A stretch of 64,000 nt of DNA from Streptomyces sp. APSN-46.1 (GCF_022815725.1 NZ_JALGRF010000001.1:558001-622000), one strand, 5' to 3'. Shown: positions 53,289-62,450, counted from the first letter of the stretch. The notes: generated from the letters alone by a model not told the origin. A program made the numbers and translations.

Positions 53289-54419
53289 ATGACCGTCACC
53301 ACGTCCACCGCCTCCCGCACGGCCGAGATCCTGTCCCGGCCCGTCACGCTGAACGGCCTGACCGTCCCCAACCGCATCGCGATGGCTCCGATGACGCGGA
53401 TGTTCTCTCCCGGCGGCGTGCCCGGCGAGGACGTGCAGGCGTACTACGCCAGCCGGGCCGCCGCGGGTGTGGGCCTGATCGTCACCGAGGGCACCTACGT
53501 CGGTCACGACTCCGCCGGGCAGAGCGACCGGGTGCCGCGGTTCCACGGCGAAGACCAGCTGGCGGGGTGGGCGAAGGTCGCCGCGGCCGTGCACGAGGCG
53601 GGCGGCACGATCGTGCCTCAGCTGTGGCACATAGGCATGGTGCGCAAGCAGGGCGAGGCGCCGTACGCCGAGGCGCCCCCCGTCGGCCCCTCCGGCATCC
53701 GCGTCGACGGCACCGAGGGGACCGGCAAGGCGATGACCCGCGCCGACCTCGACGACGTCATCGCCGCGTTCGCCGACGCCGCCGCGGAGGCCGAGCGGAT
53801 CGGCTTCGACGGAGTTGAACTGCACGGCGCCCACGGCTACCTGCTCGACCAGTTCCTGTGGGAGCGGACCAACCGCCGCACCGACGCCTACGGCGGCAAC
53901 GCGGTGGCCCGTACGAAGTTCGCCGCGGAGATCGTAGCCGCGGTCCGCGAGCGCGTCCCGGCCGACTTCCCGGTGATCTTCCGCTACTCGCAGTGGAAGC
54001 AGGAGGCCTACGACGCCCGGCTCGCGCAAACCCCGGAGGAGCTGGAGGCGATCCTGGCCCCGCTGGCGGCGGCCGGCGTCGACGCGTTCCACGCCTCCAC
54101 CCGGCGCTACTGGCTCCCGGAGTTCGAGGGCTCGGACCTGAACCTTGCGGGCTGGACCAAGAAGCTCACCGGCCGGCCGACCATCACCGTCGGCTCGGTC
54201 GGCCTCGACGGCGACTTCATCCGCGCCTTCGTTGGCGAGGGAGCGGCGCTCGGCGACATCGACAACCTCCTGGACCGCATGGAACGCGACGAGTTCGACA
54301 TGGTCGCCGTCGGCCGGGCGCTGCTCCAGGACCCGCAGTGGGCGGCGAAGGTACTCGGCAACCGCTTCGACGAGCTGAAGCCGTACGACGCGGCGGCACT
54401 CAGGTCGCTCAGCCGGTAG
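53289..54419 (+). CDS. Old-yellow-enzyme-type NADH:flavin oxidoreductase
   Basis: A 376-residue TIM-barrel flavoprotein: PVTLNGLTVPNRIAMAPMTR at the start, GVELHGAHGYLLDQFLWERT with the active-site HGAHGYL, TNRRTDAYGG, and the phosphate-binding TITVGSVGLDGDF and MVAVGRALLQDPQWAAKVLG. OYE enzymes reduce activated C=C bonds and electrophilic compounds, which suits control by a divergent MarR regulator. Start ATG 53289 follows GGAGG by six bases. A perfect hairpin terminator follows the gene. Confidence 0.94.
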   Translation: MTVTTSTASRTAEILSRPVTLNGLTVPNRIAMAPMTRMFSPGGVPGEDVQAYYASRAAAGVGLIVTEGTYVGHDSAGQSDRVPRFHGEDQLAGWAKVAAAVHEAGGTIVPQLWHIGMVRKQGEAPYAEAPPVGPSGIRVDGTEGTGKAMTRADLDDVIAAFADAAAEAERIGFDGVELHGAHGYLLDQFLWERTNRRTDAYGGNAVARTKFAAEIVAAVRERVPADFPVIFRYSQWKQEAYDARLAQTPEELEAILAPLAAAGVDAFHASTRRYWLPEFEGSDLNLAGWTKKLTGRPTITVGSVGLDGDFIRAFVGEGAALGDIDNLLDRMERDEFDMVAVGRALLQDPQWAAKVLGNRFDELKPYDAAALRSLSR

Positions 54420-54452
54420 CCGGAAGCCGTCCGGACGGCCGGTCCGCGAACA

Positions 54453-54484
54453 CCCCGTGACGTCGGTCCGCCGACGTCACGGGG
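54453..54484 (+). terminator. Perfect 14-bp stem terminator
   Basis: CCCCGTGACGTCGG and CCGACGTCACGGGG pair perfectly around a 4-base loop, 33 bases after the OYE stop codon. Confidence 0.9.
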
Positions 54485-54637
54485 CGTTCGCGCTCCGATC
54501 AAAGATCGCCGAACCTCGCCAGCGCCACCCATCGCCAACCGGCGCAAACCAAATGGGCTCGGTACTCCGCCGCACATCCCAGCCGGAGGACAAGTGCAAT
54601 GCACAACACGACAAGTCCAATGCTCATGGGACAGATG

Positions 54638-54705
54638 CGGTGCTCAGTCACAACCAGGTGTGACTGAGCACCGTGGTTTGGCCCGTCTGGCCAACTGAAT
54701 GCTCA
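54638..54705. repeat. Head-to-head transposon-end-like repeats, site A
   Basis: CGGTGCTCAGTCACA (54638-54652) and TGTGACTGAGCACCG (54659-54673) form a perfect 15-bp inverted repeat around ACCAGG. On the left are two shorter units (ACAAGTGCAATGC, ACAAGTCCAATGCTCA); on the right comes GGCCAACTGAATGCTCA. The arrangement looks like two TGT...ACA transposon ends meeting. Confidence 0.6.
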
Positions 54706-54770
54706 CTTCCACACTGCAGGAAGGTTCGCCTGTCGGCATGACCTGCCAGCCCCAAGGCGTTGATCGCCCT

Positions 54771-55000
54771 TCAAGCCGCTGGATACGGCGGTGCGGACGG
54801 CTGCGGAGCGAGGGACCAACGGACGGGACGGCCGCCCGGGCCGTCGGTGAGCCAGGCACCGTCGCCTAGGGGCACCAGCTCGTACGGGTTGCTCACCTCG
54901 ACGGTGAATTCGCCGCTGAGCGTGCCTGTGCGGACGTCTACCAGGTGGTAGCGGAACCACTCCTCCTCTAACGCCCAGGTCAGACCGACTGATATCCGGG
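54771..55000 (-). pseudogene. C-terminal remnant of a beta-propeller-like protein
   Basis: WALEEEWFRYHLVDVRTGTL, SGEFTVEVSNPYELVPLGDG and AWLTDGPGGRPVRWSLAPQP look like the last blades of a WD/PQQ-type propeller; no start or N-terminal part is present. It lies between repeat sites A and B. Confidence 0.4.
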
Positions 55001-55025
55001 ACGGTGTGCACGCCGAGCAGGGTTT

Positions 55026-55135
55026 ACACGGGCCAACTACAACGCTCAGGTGCCAACTAGCGCGCTCAAGGGCCATCTGTCGCGCTCAGTCACAGTGGTG
55101 TAACTTAGCGCCGCAGTTGGCCCGCCGGCCAGATA
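55026..55135. repeat. Transposon-end-like tandem repeats, site B
   Basis: Three about 20-bp units in tandem (GGGCCAACTACAACGCTCA, GTGCCAACTAGCGCGCTCA, GGGCCATCTGTCGCGCTCAG, the last running into TCACA) are followed after GTGG by TGTAACTTAGCGCCGCAGTT, an imperfect inverse unit, and a further GGCCAGATACACGCTCAG. Same head-to-head pattern as site A. Confidence 0.6.
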
Positions 55136-55189
55136 CACGCTCAGTACTCGGTGGAGCCGGTCCAGGGTGTCCCGTACGGTCGGTCCGTG

Positions 55190-56020
55190 ATGATCAAAAC
55201 GGGCGAGCCCCGCAGTCTCGGCGTCCCTTCCTCCGAGGCACGGTTGCACTTCGATACGGAACTGCAGGAGCTCGGCGGCGGGCCGCGGCGCCGCTTGCTC
55301 ATGGTCGACGACGACCCTGCCTTCGAGCTCAGCTTCTACTGCGGAACGTGCCCGCTCCTGTTTCGTCGACTGGAAACCGCGAGAGAGAAGTTGTCCCTGC
55401 AGAGCATGCAGGAACGGCTCACCGGTGCACTGGACGATCCGGACGACGGCGGTGTGATCGATGCGTACGGTGCGTTGCTGGCGGAGGGCGAGTACCTTCC
55501 GCTGCTCCTGAGCGTGGAACCCCGGCTGATCATCCCGGGGAAGGAAGGTGACTACTTCAGCGGCGAACAGGTCACGACGTGGGGGATCGATCAGTTCTGG
55601 GGCCTCCCCGAGTACCCGCACACCCCGTACTACCGGACCTTCGAGACCGCTGTCGACGCGGACGCCCACCTCTATGAGTTCGTCGTGCCCATGGTTCCCC
55701 CGACGTGGAACGAGAGGGAGCGTGTCAAGGAGTACGTCGCGCTCATGGGGCAGGGAACGGTCCCCACGGCGGTGGCGATCTCCACGCTGGACGTGTGCCA
55801 GCCCTCCCTCGGCTTGGGAGATGACCCCTCTGTGCACTGGGGCCTGACCCACTTCCTCCTCGACGGTCACCACAAACTGGAGGCCGCTGCCACAGCCGGT
55901 CGGCCGGTGCTGCTCCTCTCGCTCCTGACCCTGGGCGAGAGCCTGGCCGGAGCGGAAGACTGTGCCCGCCTCCCTGCCCTGCGCGCCCGACCCCGCTCGG
56001 CCCGAGCAACCGGGACCTGA
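55190..56020 (+). CDS. Hypothetical protein with ParB/Srx-like C-terminal segment
   Basis: A 276-residue soluble protein (ATG 55190). It has a Cys pair in LSFYCGTCPLLFRRLE and a C-terminal THFLLDGHHKLEAAATAGRP, which recalls the DGHHR motif of ParB/sulfiredoxin-fold proteins that bind nucleotides. No helix-turn-helix DNA-binding domain follows. Function unknown. The gene sits between repeat sites B and C. Confidence 0.6.
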   Translation: MIKTGEPRSLGVPSSEARLHFDTELQELGGGPRRRLLMVDDDPAFELSFYCGTCPLLFRRLETAREKLSLQSMQERLTGALDDPDDGGVIDAYGALLAEGEYLPLLLSVEPRLIIPGKEGDYFSGEQVTTWGIDQFWGLPEYPHTPYYRTFETAVDADAHLYEFVVPMVPPTWNERERVKEYVALMGQGTVPTAVAISTLDVCQPSLGLGDDPSVHWGLTHFLLDGHHKLEAAATAGRPVLLLSLLTLGESLAGAEDCARLPALRARPRSARATGT

Positions 56021-56040
56021 ACCAGCGCCGAAGATCACGC

Positions 56041-56105
56041 CTGCGGGCCAACAACAGCGCACACCCGGGCTAACTAGACCGCTGACTGGCCAACCAGGTA
56101 CTCAG
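56041..56105. repeat. Transposon-end-like tandem repeats, site C
   Basis: GGGCCAACAACAGCGCACA, GGCTAACTAGACCGCTGACT and GGCCAACCAGGTACTCAGCC are three degenerate copies of the about 20-bp unit, immediately after one gene and before the next. Confidence 0.5.
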
Positions 56106-56112
56106 CCACGAG

Positions 56113-56496
56113 TCAGTGGAACCAGACGACAATGCGTACGTTCTCGGCTCCATCGCTGAGGATGCGCATGACGCTCCAGACCCGGCCCCAGTCGGTGTCG
56201 ATCCCCGCAGCAGAGGCACGGATTCGTATGCCTGAGGCGTCGGTCGCCTGCCAGTCCGTGGTGTCCAGCTCGGCCCAGGTCAGCCAGGTGGTCCCGTGCA
56301 CATCGCGGGGGCCGCCATAGCCCGCGAACTCACCTCGCAGCCCATCCGAGGCGTCCTCCGGGAAGCCACGGCCTTCCGCCAGGGGACGGAAGCCGAAAGC
56401 AGGCCAGGAGCCAGCATCTCCTTTTCCGCGCTCGCGCGCCCGGCCCGGTCGAGACTCCGGCTCAGCCGGATCGGTAGCCGGATCGGTAGACGTCAT
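56113..56496 (-). CDS. Small hypothetical protein
   Basis: A 127-residue protein from ATG 56496 with a strong GGAGG site. The disordered, charged N-terminus (PATDPAEPESRPGRARERGK) is followed by a compact domain TTWLTWAELDTTDWQATDAS and VWSVMRILSDGAENVRIVVW, which looks like a small beta-rich fold. No family recognised. Confidence 0.6.
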   Translation of the reverse strand: MTSTDPATDPAEPESRPGRARERGKGDAGSWPAFGFRPLAEGRGFPEDASDGLRGEFAGYGGPRDVHGTTWLTWAELDTTDWQATDASGIRIRASAAGIDTDWGRVWSVMRILSDGAENVRIVVWFH

Positions 56497-56514
56497 AGGA
56501 CGCCTCCTGCGCGG

Positions 56515-56560
56515 TTCCGGCCAACTACGCTCAGCGGCCAACTACATGCTCAGCGTCAGT
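56515..56560. repeat. Transposon-end-like tandem repeats, site D
   Basis: GGCCAACTACGCTCAGC and GGCCAACTACATGCTCAGC in tandem followed by GTCAG; close to the best consensus GGCCAACTACNNGCTCAG. Confidence 0.6.
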
Positions 56561-56585
56561 CTCCTCCGGCGTCACGCAGGCAGTT

Positions 56586-57827
56586 TCAGCTCAGCAGAGG
56601 ATTGCCCTGGAGGTTCGCTTCCCCGCACGGCCAGGGGCCCTCGGCCAGGGGGCCCAGCGGCGTACGGAAAACCAGGACCTCGTTGTCCAGGGAGACGACG
56701 ACGCTGCCTTCGCTCAGCAGTAACGCACGACCTATGACGGCTCGGCTGTCGTCCATGGCGAACAGTTCGTGTCCGGCGAGGTCCGTGTCCACGGCGAGTA
56801 GCTTGCCGTCGCGCCAGAACACCGCGGTTCCCTCGCAGTCCATCGCGGGGTAGGACGTGTAGTAGCCTGCCAGCGCCGGCCCGTCCACGAGGCTGTTGTC
56901 CGGTGCGAGCCGCCGGAAGCGTGATCTCGAAGGCAGGCGATTTTCGAGCTCGGGGCCGCTGGCGCTGCCGTTCTTGTCAACGAGCATGGCCCCGTGGCTG
57001 GCCCAGCGCGCGGTTTCGGCGCCGTCGCGGCCGAAGCGGCCGGTCGTGAACGCGCCGTAGCCCTGGGATCCGATCAGGAACTGGCCAGGGCCCGCTATCG
57101 CCTTTCGGCCTGTGGGAGCGGGAGAGGTGGCCGACACGGTCTCGCCGCTGTCCAGGTCGAGGAAGAACGTTCGCCCGATGCCGCCCCGTGTGTCGGTGAA
57201 GCTGGCTGCGATCCGGTCGGCCGATACGAGCAGTGGCTCCCAGTGGTCTACGCCGATCTCCTGTGGAACCCAAGGTCTACGCGGCTGGATCTCCCATCCG
57301 GTCCGGTTTCCCATCTCCACCACACCCGGGAACGACACAGCACCGAGCACGATCGGCGCGGACCAGAGGCACTCGCCCTCTCGCGTGTACCGGGCCACGC
57401 GAGGCTCCGGTACAGACGCGGGCCGGCTTCGTTCTCCACGTACCAGGCGGGAAGCGCTGACCCAGGAAATGACGAACCCGTCGTCGAGGAGGACGAACGC
57501 CCCGATCTCCTCGTCGGGGCGGCACTCCGGGCGGGCGGTGGGCCCAGTGGATCCGTCCGGCAGAACACCTTCCAGGAGCCGGCCATCGCCATCCGGGTAG
57601 GCGACCCACAGCGTGCCCTCCGTGGACAGACGGGATTGCGGCCTGCCTGTCCCGGGGTAGTTCCGCTGCCACGCCACCTTGCCTGAGAGGTCGACCCTCG
57701 TGATGACGGTCGCCAGGGGATTCGCACCGTAGCCGGTCACGGTCAGCGGCCCGGAGGGATCGTACGTGGCCACGGATCGGACCTGGCCCGGCAGGGTGAA
57801 ACGCGATGAGAGGGTCATGCGCCGCAT
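56586..57827 (-). CDS. Hypothetical beta-propeller protein
   Basis: A 413-residue protein (ATG 57827 with GGAGG upstream). Repeated blades such as LSSRFTLPGQVRSVATYDPS, GRPQSRLSTEGTLWVAYPDG, DRIAASFTDTRGGIGRTFFL and LLLSEGSVVVSLDNEVLVFR suggest a seven-bladed PQQ/WD-like propeller without signal peptide. Function unknown; the remnant at 54.8 kb looks related in style. Confidence 0.65.
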   Translation of the reverse strand: MRRMTLSSRFTLPGQVRSVATYDPSGPLTVTGYGANPLATVITRVDLSGKVAWQRNYPGTGRPQSRLSTEGTLWVAYPDGDGRLLEGVLPDGSTGPTARPECRPDEEIGAFVLLDDGFVISWVSASRLVRGERSRPASVPEPRVARYTREGECLWSAPIVLGAVSFPGVVEMGNRTGWEIQPRRPWVPQEIGVDHWEPLLVSADRIAASFTDTRGGIGRTFFLDLDSGETVSATSPAPTGRKAIAGPGQFLIGSQGYGAFTTGRFGRDGAETARWASHGAMLVDKNGSASGPELENRLPSRSRFRRLAPDNSLVDGPALAGYYTSYPAMDCEGTAVFWRDGKLLAVDTDLAGHELFAMDDSRAVIGRALLLSEGSVVVSLDNEVLVFRTPLGPLAEGPWPCGEANLQGNPLLS

Positions 57828-57879
57828 CTTGCCGCATGCCTCCGTCCGCAGCGGTTGGGCCCTCTGCAGCGCCGTCTCG

Positions 57880-57915
57880 GCCAACTGGAATGCTTCGGGG
57901 CCAACTTATTACTCA
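57880..57915. repeat. Transposon-end-like repeats, site E
   Basis: GGCCAACTGGAATGCTTCGG and GGCCAACTTATTACTCAGAG, two units in tandem, between the propeller gene and the TniQ remnant. Confidence 0.55.
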
Positions 57916-57959
57916 GAGCCGTGGCTGGCTGCGGCAGCACCGCCCCATGACGGGGACCC

Positions 57960-58360
57960 CGTCACCTGGCCGAGGCACCTCGCGGGTCGCCTTCGCCTTC
58001 GGCGATAGCGATCTCGGCGACGCGGTGAAGGGCATTCTGGTACGCCGTGGCATTGCCTGGTTCCTTCTGCCAGGGGCGGATGGTGACGGTGGCGGAGTGC
58101 AGCGATCCCAGGGGGATTCCGAGGTAGAGGGCGGCGGAGCGGCGGGAGCGGCCGGTGGCCATCTGGACGAGGCGGATCGCCGCGTCCCGCCGCAGTTGCC
58201 GTCTCGGTGCGTCGAGCTCGTCGAGCGGGGTGGTCCAGTGCTCGGGCAGGACAGCGGGGATGGTGCGGGGGTCGAGTCGGCCCCGGTGGGTGGCGGGCTG
58301 GGGGAAGAGGGCAGGCTGTCCAACGGCCTTCTGTGGGAGCCGGACGACCCCGCGGAGCGG
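57960..58360 (-). pseudogene. TniQ C-terminal fragment
   Basis: ALFPQPATHRGRLDPRTIPA, LPEHWTTPLDELDAPRRQLR and RRDAAIRLVQMATGRSRRSA followed by LYLGIPLGSLHSATVTI match the C-terminal half of TniQ proteins; compare RRAAAIRLVQMSAGGSLSEA in the intact tniQ at 22-24 kb. The N-terminal zinc region is missing and the sequence joins an integrase fragment at about 58355. Confidence 0.65.
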
Positions 58361-59085
58361 GTGCAGGCGGACAGGCATGTTCCCTGCTCGCGGAGCGAGC
58401 CGAGGAGCCGGATGGCTGCCCTGATGTCGGTTTGGACCGTAACGATCTGGATGTGGTTGAGCGAGCGCCGGGCGGCTCGCCGTCGCAGTCGGCGCATATG
58501 GAACCAGACCGAGAAGTGCCTCAAGTCGCGTCGTTCTTCGTGGACTTCGACTTGTTGGAGGGTCGCTTCGAGCCATTGCTCGAAGCGGGTGAGGAACTCG
58601 TCTCGTTCAGGAAGTACGCCGTTGGCGACCAAAGCCGCGCGGAGGAAGCGCACTGCCTTCGAGGGCGGCATGTCGTCGAGCGTCTCGTGGGTGACCGGGC
58701 CGGAGCCGGCGGCGAGGGCGGACAGCAGACTCCGAGGTCCCGGCCGACCCAGCCAGAGCAGCAGGGAGGAAGGCTCACTGCGGGTCAAGACGGTGACGAC
58801 GGGCTCAAGGTGCAGACGCATGCTGCCGGTGGGGTCCGCGAGGGAACCACGAAGCTGGCGGGTGGCGGCGCGTTGAGCGCAGATCCCGTAGTGGTGGAGG
58901 CGTTCGACGACGCCGCATTCGACGCAGTCGGAGAAGGAGACGGGGTCGTTGGCGTAGCAGCTCTTACAGAGCGGCCCGCCGGGTGTCTGGCCATGGACTC
59001 GACGGACCTGGCCGCAGGTCAGGCAGGGTTAGAGCGGCCCGGCGTCCTTGTCGCCGAGTCGTGGGACGGGCGGGATCAACTGTTG
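58355..59085 (-). pseudogene. Integrase-like protein N-terminal fragment
   Basis: A zinc-binding start (CLTCGQVRRVHGQTPGGPLC, KSCYANDPVSFSDCVECGVV) followed by RLHLEPVVTVLTRSEPSSLL, KAVRFLRAALVANGVLPERD, FSVWFHMRRLRRRAARRSLN and IRAAIRLLGSLREQGTCLSA is the N-terminal half of the actinobacterial integrase-like family whose C-terminal tail is at 7.8-8.2 kb. An in-frame stop lies just before CLTC and the protein ends where TniQ sequence begins. Confidence 0.65.
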
Positions 59086-59259
59086 TGCATGGAACGCGCC
59101 GTGTGAGTGGTCACGGCCACCGCTGGCGCGGCACCTCCAGCGGCGGTGGAGGGGCGCTGGCGCCCTTGCCGGTGTCCCCGGGGACGCATCCGCAACCGTG
59201 TCAGGATCCGCGGCAGCGGCGAAGTCGTGACGGGACGCATCGGGCCCTCACCCTCTGCG

Positions 59260-61740
59260 TCAGCCGCTCGCGCGGAGACAGGGGATCTCGGCCCACACCT
59301 GCTTGCCGCCGCTGAGCGGCACCGAGCCCCAGGCCATCGTCGTCGCCTCGACGATGAGCAGCCCGCGACCGCCGGTCGACTCCCAGCTCACCGACAGCGG
59401 TTTGACGGGGGTGCGCGGCGACGCGTCGTTCACGGCGATCCGCAGCCGGTCCGCCGACAGGGTCAGATCCATCCCTACCTCGCCCTGGGTGTGCGCGATG
59501 GCGTTGGTGACCAGCTCGGACACCACCAGCAGGGCTACGTCGAGTTCCTCCACCACACCCCAGGACCGCAGGGTGCGCGCGGTGAAGCGGCGCGCGTGCA
59601 TGACCGCCTTGGGCAGCCGCCACACCGTCCAGTGGCTCCGCATCGGCCTGTCCCGTGTGCCGTCGTAGCGCAGCAACAGCAACGCCACATCGTCGTCGCG
59701 ACGGCCCACACCGACGACCAACTCGTCGGCCACCCCTCCGACATCGACCGGGTCGGCCGTGGCGAGCGCCTCGCACACCCGCCGCATGCCCTCCTCCAGA
59801 GGCAGCCTGGCGGACTCGACCAGGCCGTCCGTCAGCAGAATGAGCAGGGTTCCCGGGACCAACCCCGCCTCGGTCATGGGGAATTCGGCTTCCGCAAGCA
59901 CGCCCAGTGGCGGCCCGCCCTCGACCGTCATCTCCTCGGCGACGCCGTCGGGGTGGCGCAGTATCGGCGGCAGATGGCCGGCCCGTACGACCCTGGCGAT
60001 GCCCTCCTCCATGTCCAGGTCCACATACGCACAGGTGGCGAATAGATCGGTCTCCATGCCAACGAGCAGACGGTTGGCCCGCGCGACCACCACATCGGGC
60101 GGGTGGCCCTCCACCGCGTAGGCCCTGACCGCCGTACGCATCTGGCCCATGATGGTGGCGGCTCCCGCGCTGTGCCCCTGTACATCCCCGATGACGAACG
60201 CCACATGACCGTCACCGAGCGGAATGACGTCATACCAGTCGCCGCCGACCTCAAGTCCCGCCGTCGCGGGCAGGTAGCGGGCGACAGCGACCCCGCCCGG
60301 CAGCTCCGGGAGCTTACGGGGCAGCAGACTGCGCTGGAGCATGGTGGCGAGTTCGTGGCCCGCGTCCAGTGCGTGGGCGCGCACCAGAGCCTGCCCCACC
60401 AGCGCCGCGGTCGCGGTCAGCAGCGACCGCTCCTCCGGTCCGAACCGGTGCTCCGCGTCCCACCCCACCAGACACACCCCGACCATCCTGCCTTCGGCGG
60501 GCAGCGGCAGCACCGCGAGACCACCGGGCCCGACGCCCAGAAGACCGGTCTCGAGAGCCGCGCCCGGCGGCCACAGACTCAGATGCCCCCCACGCAGCGC
60601 GCTCTGCAGGGTGGGCAAGTCGCTGAGCGACACGTCGGGCCACTCGGACCGCCATTCCGAGCGCCAGACCTCGGGCCAGGCATCGGGCACCGGAGGGTCG
60701 AGGGCGGTGACTATGAGCCGCTCGGGCTCCAGTTCGCCGACCGCGACCCTGGAGGCGCCGAGCGGCTCGCGCAGGGCGGCGACCACCAGCCGGCTGACCT
60801 CTCGGATGGTCGCCGCTCCCGCCAGCGTGGCCGACAGCCGCTGCACGAGGGAGACCTCGTCGGCGCTGGGGCGCAGATAGGTGGCATCGGCCACCACACC
60901 CAGGACGCGCTGCGGTGTGCCATCGGAGTCCACCTCCACACGGCACCGCAGCCCCAGCCAGCGCAGCTCGCCGTTCGGGCGGCGGATACGGAACGCCAGC
61001 TGCTGTCCGGCGGCGGCCAGCCGGTCCGGCTCCACGATCGCCATCAGTGCGGGCATGTCGTCGGGGACGGCGCAGGCAAGCAGGGTCTCCACCTGCCCGT
61101 CGAACTGCTCGGGAGGCAGACCGAGCAGTTCCAGCACATTCGCGTGGGCCTTCATGCGGCCGGTGCTCAGTTCCAGGATGAACGCGCCGCCTTGGTGAGG
61201 CACCAGGGACTGACCCAGATGTGCCTGCGGAGCTTTGCGTCCGGAGAAGCGAGCGGCGACCGATTCGAGTCCGGCGGCCACCTGATCGGCGTAAAGCTCC
61301 AGAAGGCTGCGGTCGTCGGCGCTGAAGCCGTCCCCGACCTCGCCGGCGACGATCAGGCACCCGAGCGCCTGGTCGCCGTGTCCCAGTGGCAGCGCGCCCA
61401 GCGAGATCCTGGCCGGCGGGTCGGGGCCACCATCCGCGATCCGGGTGGGGAAGTGGTGGGGATCATCCTCGATGAACGTGGCGAGTTCCTTGGGAGTCAG
61501 CCACAGCGGGCGGCCGGAACGGAAGGCATTGGCGGCGGGCGAATGGCTGGCCACGGAGAGGATCGCGGGCAGTCCGTAGAGGACACGGCGGTTTCCGGTC
61601 AGTTCGGCCAGATGGAGTTCCCTGTCCTGGTCGGCGACCACATAGACAGCGGCAAGCTCAGCCCCGCAGAACGCAAAGCGATATCTGGTCACTGTCCGTA
61701 TCGTCTCCTCCCGAGGACCCGCCGGCTGCCTTCTCTCCAT
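59260..61740 (-). CDS. GAF-PAS-GAF-PP2C (SpoIIE) phosphatase with HATPase domain
   Basis: An 826-residue cytoplasmic sensor protein: GAF domain (about 20-165), PAS (about 185-290, HANVLELLGLPPEQFDGQVE), second GAF (about 305-470), SpoIIE-type PP2C phosphatase (about 490-690: GDWYDVIPLGDGHVAFVIGD with the metal-binding GDVQGHSAGA, LLILLTDGLVESARLPLEEG) and a C-terminal HATPase_c (about 700-826: LLVVSELVTNAIAHTQGEVG, GGRGLLIVEATTMAWG). Such proteins regulate alternative sigma factors through anti-sigma antagonists, acting as phosphatase and kinase in one chain. ATG 61740 is used; GTG 61692 with GGAGGAG before it is an alternative. Monocistronic. Confidence 0.94.
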   Translation of the reverse strand: MERRQPAGPREETIRTVTRYRFAFCGAELAAVYVVADQDRELHLAELTGNRRVLYGLPAILSVASHSPAANAFRSGRPLWLTPKELATFIEDDPHHFPTRIADGGPDPPARISLGALPLGHGDQALGCLIVAGEVGDGFSADDRSLLELYADQVAAGLESVAARFSGRKAPQAHLGQSLVPHQGGAFILELSTGRMKAHANVLELLGLPPEQFDGQVETLLACAVPDDMPALMAIVEPDRLAAAGQQLAFRIRRPNGELRWLGLRCRVEVDSDGTPQRVLGVVADATYLRPSADEVSLVQRLSATLAGAATIREVSRLVVAALREPLGASRVAVGELEPERLIVTALDPPVPDAWPEVWRSEWRSEWPDVSLSDLPTLQSALRGGHLSLWPPGAALETGLLGVGPGGLAVLPLPAEGRMVGVCLVGWDAEHRFGPEERSLLTATAALVGQALVRAHALDAGHELATMLQRSLLPRKLPELPGGVAVARYLPATAGLEVGGDWYDVIPLGDGHVAFVIGDVQGHSAGAATIMGQMRTAVRAYAVEGHPPDVVVARANRLLVGMETDLFATCAYVDLDMEEGIARVVRAGHLPPILRHPDGVAEEMTVEGGPPLGVLAEAEFPMTEAGLVPGTLLILLTDGLVESARLPLEEGMRRVCEALATADPVDVGGVADELVVGVGRRDDDVALLLLRYDGTRDRPMRSHWTVWRLPKAVMHARRFTARTLRSWGVVEELDVALLVVSELVTNAIAHTQGEVGMDLTLSADRLRIAVNDASPRTPVKPLSVSWESTGGRGLLIVEATTMAWGSVPLSGGKQVWAEIPCLRASG

Positions 61741-62214
61741 GCTGTCGCGCCCGGGACCGTTCGGGCGAGTCGGAACGCAGGCCGAAGGGGCCAGTGCCGC
61801 CTACGCTGCGTAGCCGCGCAGTGACGGAGCGGGTTCGGCCGCGGTTGGCGTACGGCGATCAAGGCGTGGGCGTCTGGGGGCCGAGCGGGGTGGCGCCCGC
61901 GAGGACAGGCGGATGGCTACATGCTCGGCGCCAACCGCACCCTCACTTCGGCGTGGCTCTTCTGCGGCAAATCGGCATCACGCCTTCAGTAAGGCCACAT
62001 CCCCGCAGCAAACCCGCGGGTGACACAACGCAGCGTCCACTGAAAACGAAACGCCGAGGCACTGAAGAACCACCACCGAATAGCACGTTGCCGGCGATTC
62101 GGTGAGACTACGCAACACCGCAACCGACGGCAATCGGCTGCGCCGTCACCTCCCGGCCAGCACGGTAGTTCGTCCACGACGGGCGGCAGGGGCGCGGGTC
62201 GTGCCCCTGGCCGT
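61741..62214. other. Intergenic stretch
   Basis: Upstream region of the phosphatase gene and unassigned sequence; no supported gene or clear repeat. Confidence 0.4.
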
Positions 62215-62450
62215 CGTGCTCGCCGCCACCCCGTCGCGGAATCCTGCCGTGTGCGTGCCGCCGCCGGGGGTGGGCTCGCTGTTGGCGTAGCTCCGGACAC
62301 GCGCCCCGTGGGATCCGCACCACCTCAGAGCCACCTCCAGCGTCCCCGCCATGCGCGGGTCCTCCCACTCGAAGCCGACGACGTCCGGGTGAACGGGGGC
62401 TCCCGCCTGCGCGTCGACGAAGGCGACGAAGTCCCGAGCCCCGCCCGGGA
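62215..62450 (-). pseudogene. gyrB-type fragment
   Basis: GARDFVAFVDAQAGAPVHPD, VALRWCGSHGARVRSYANSE and EPTPGGGTHTAGFRDGVAA are the transducer region of a DNA gyrase B subunit; the last piece holds the conserved PxGGTHxxGF motif. It resembles the second, novobiocin-resistance-type GyrB of some actinomycetes. The ATPase and TOPRIM domains are missing. Confidence 0.6.

Noticed and set aside
54638..54673. Perfect inverted repeat taken as a simple terminator
   Set aside because: A strong terminator for the OYE gene already lies at 54453-54484, and related units recur at four further intergenic sites.
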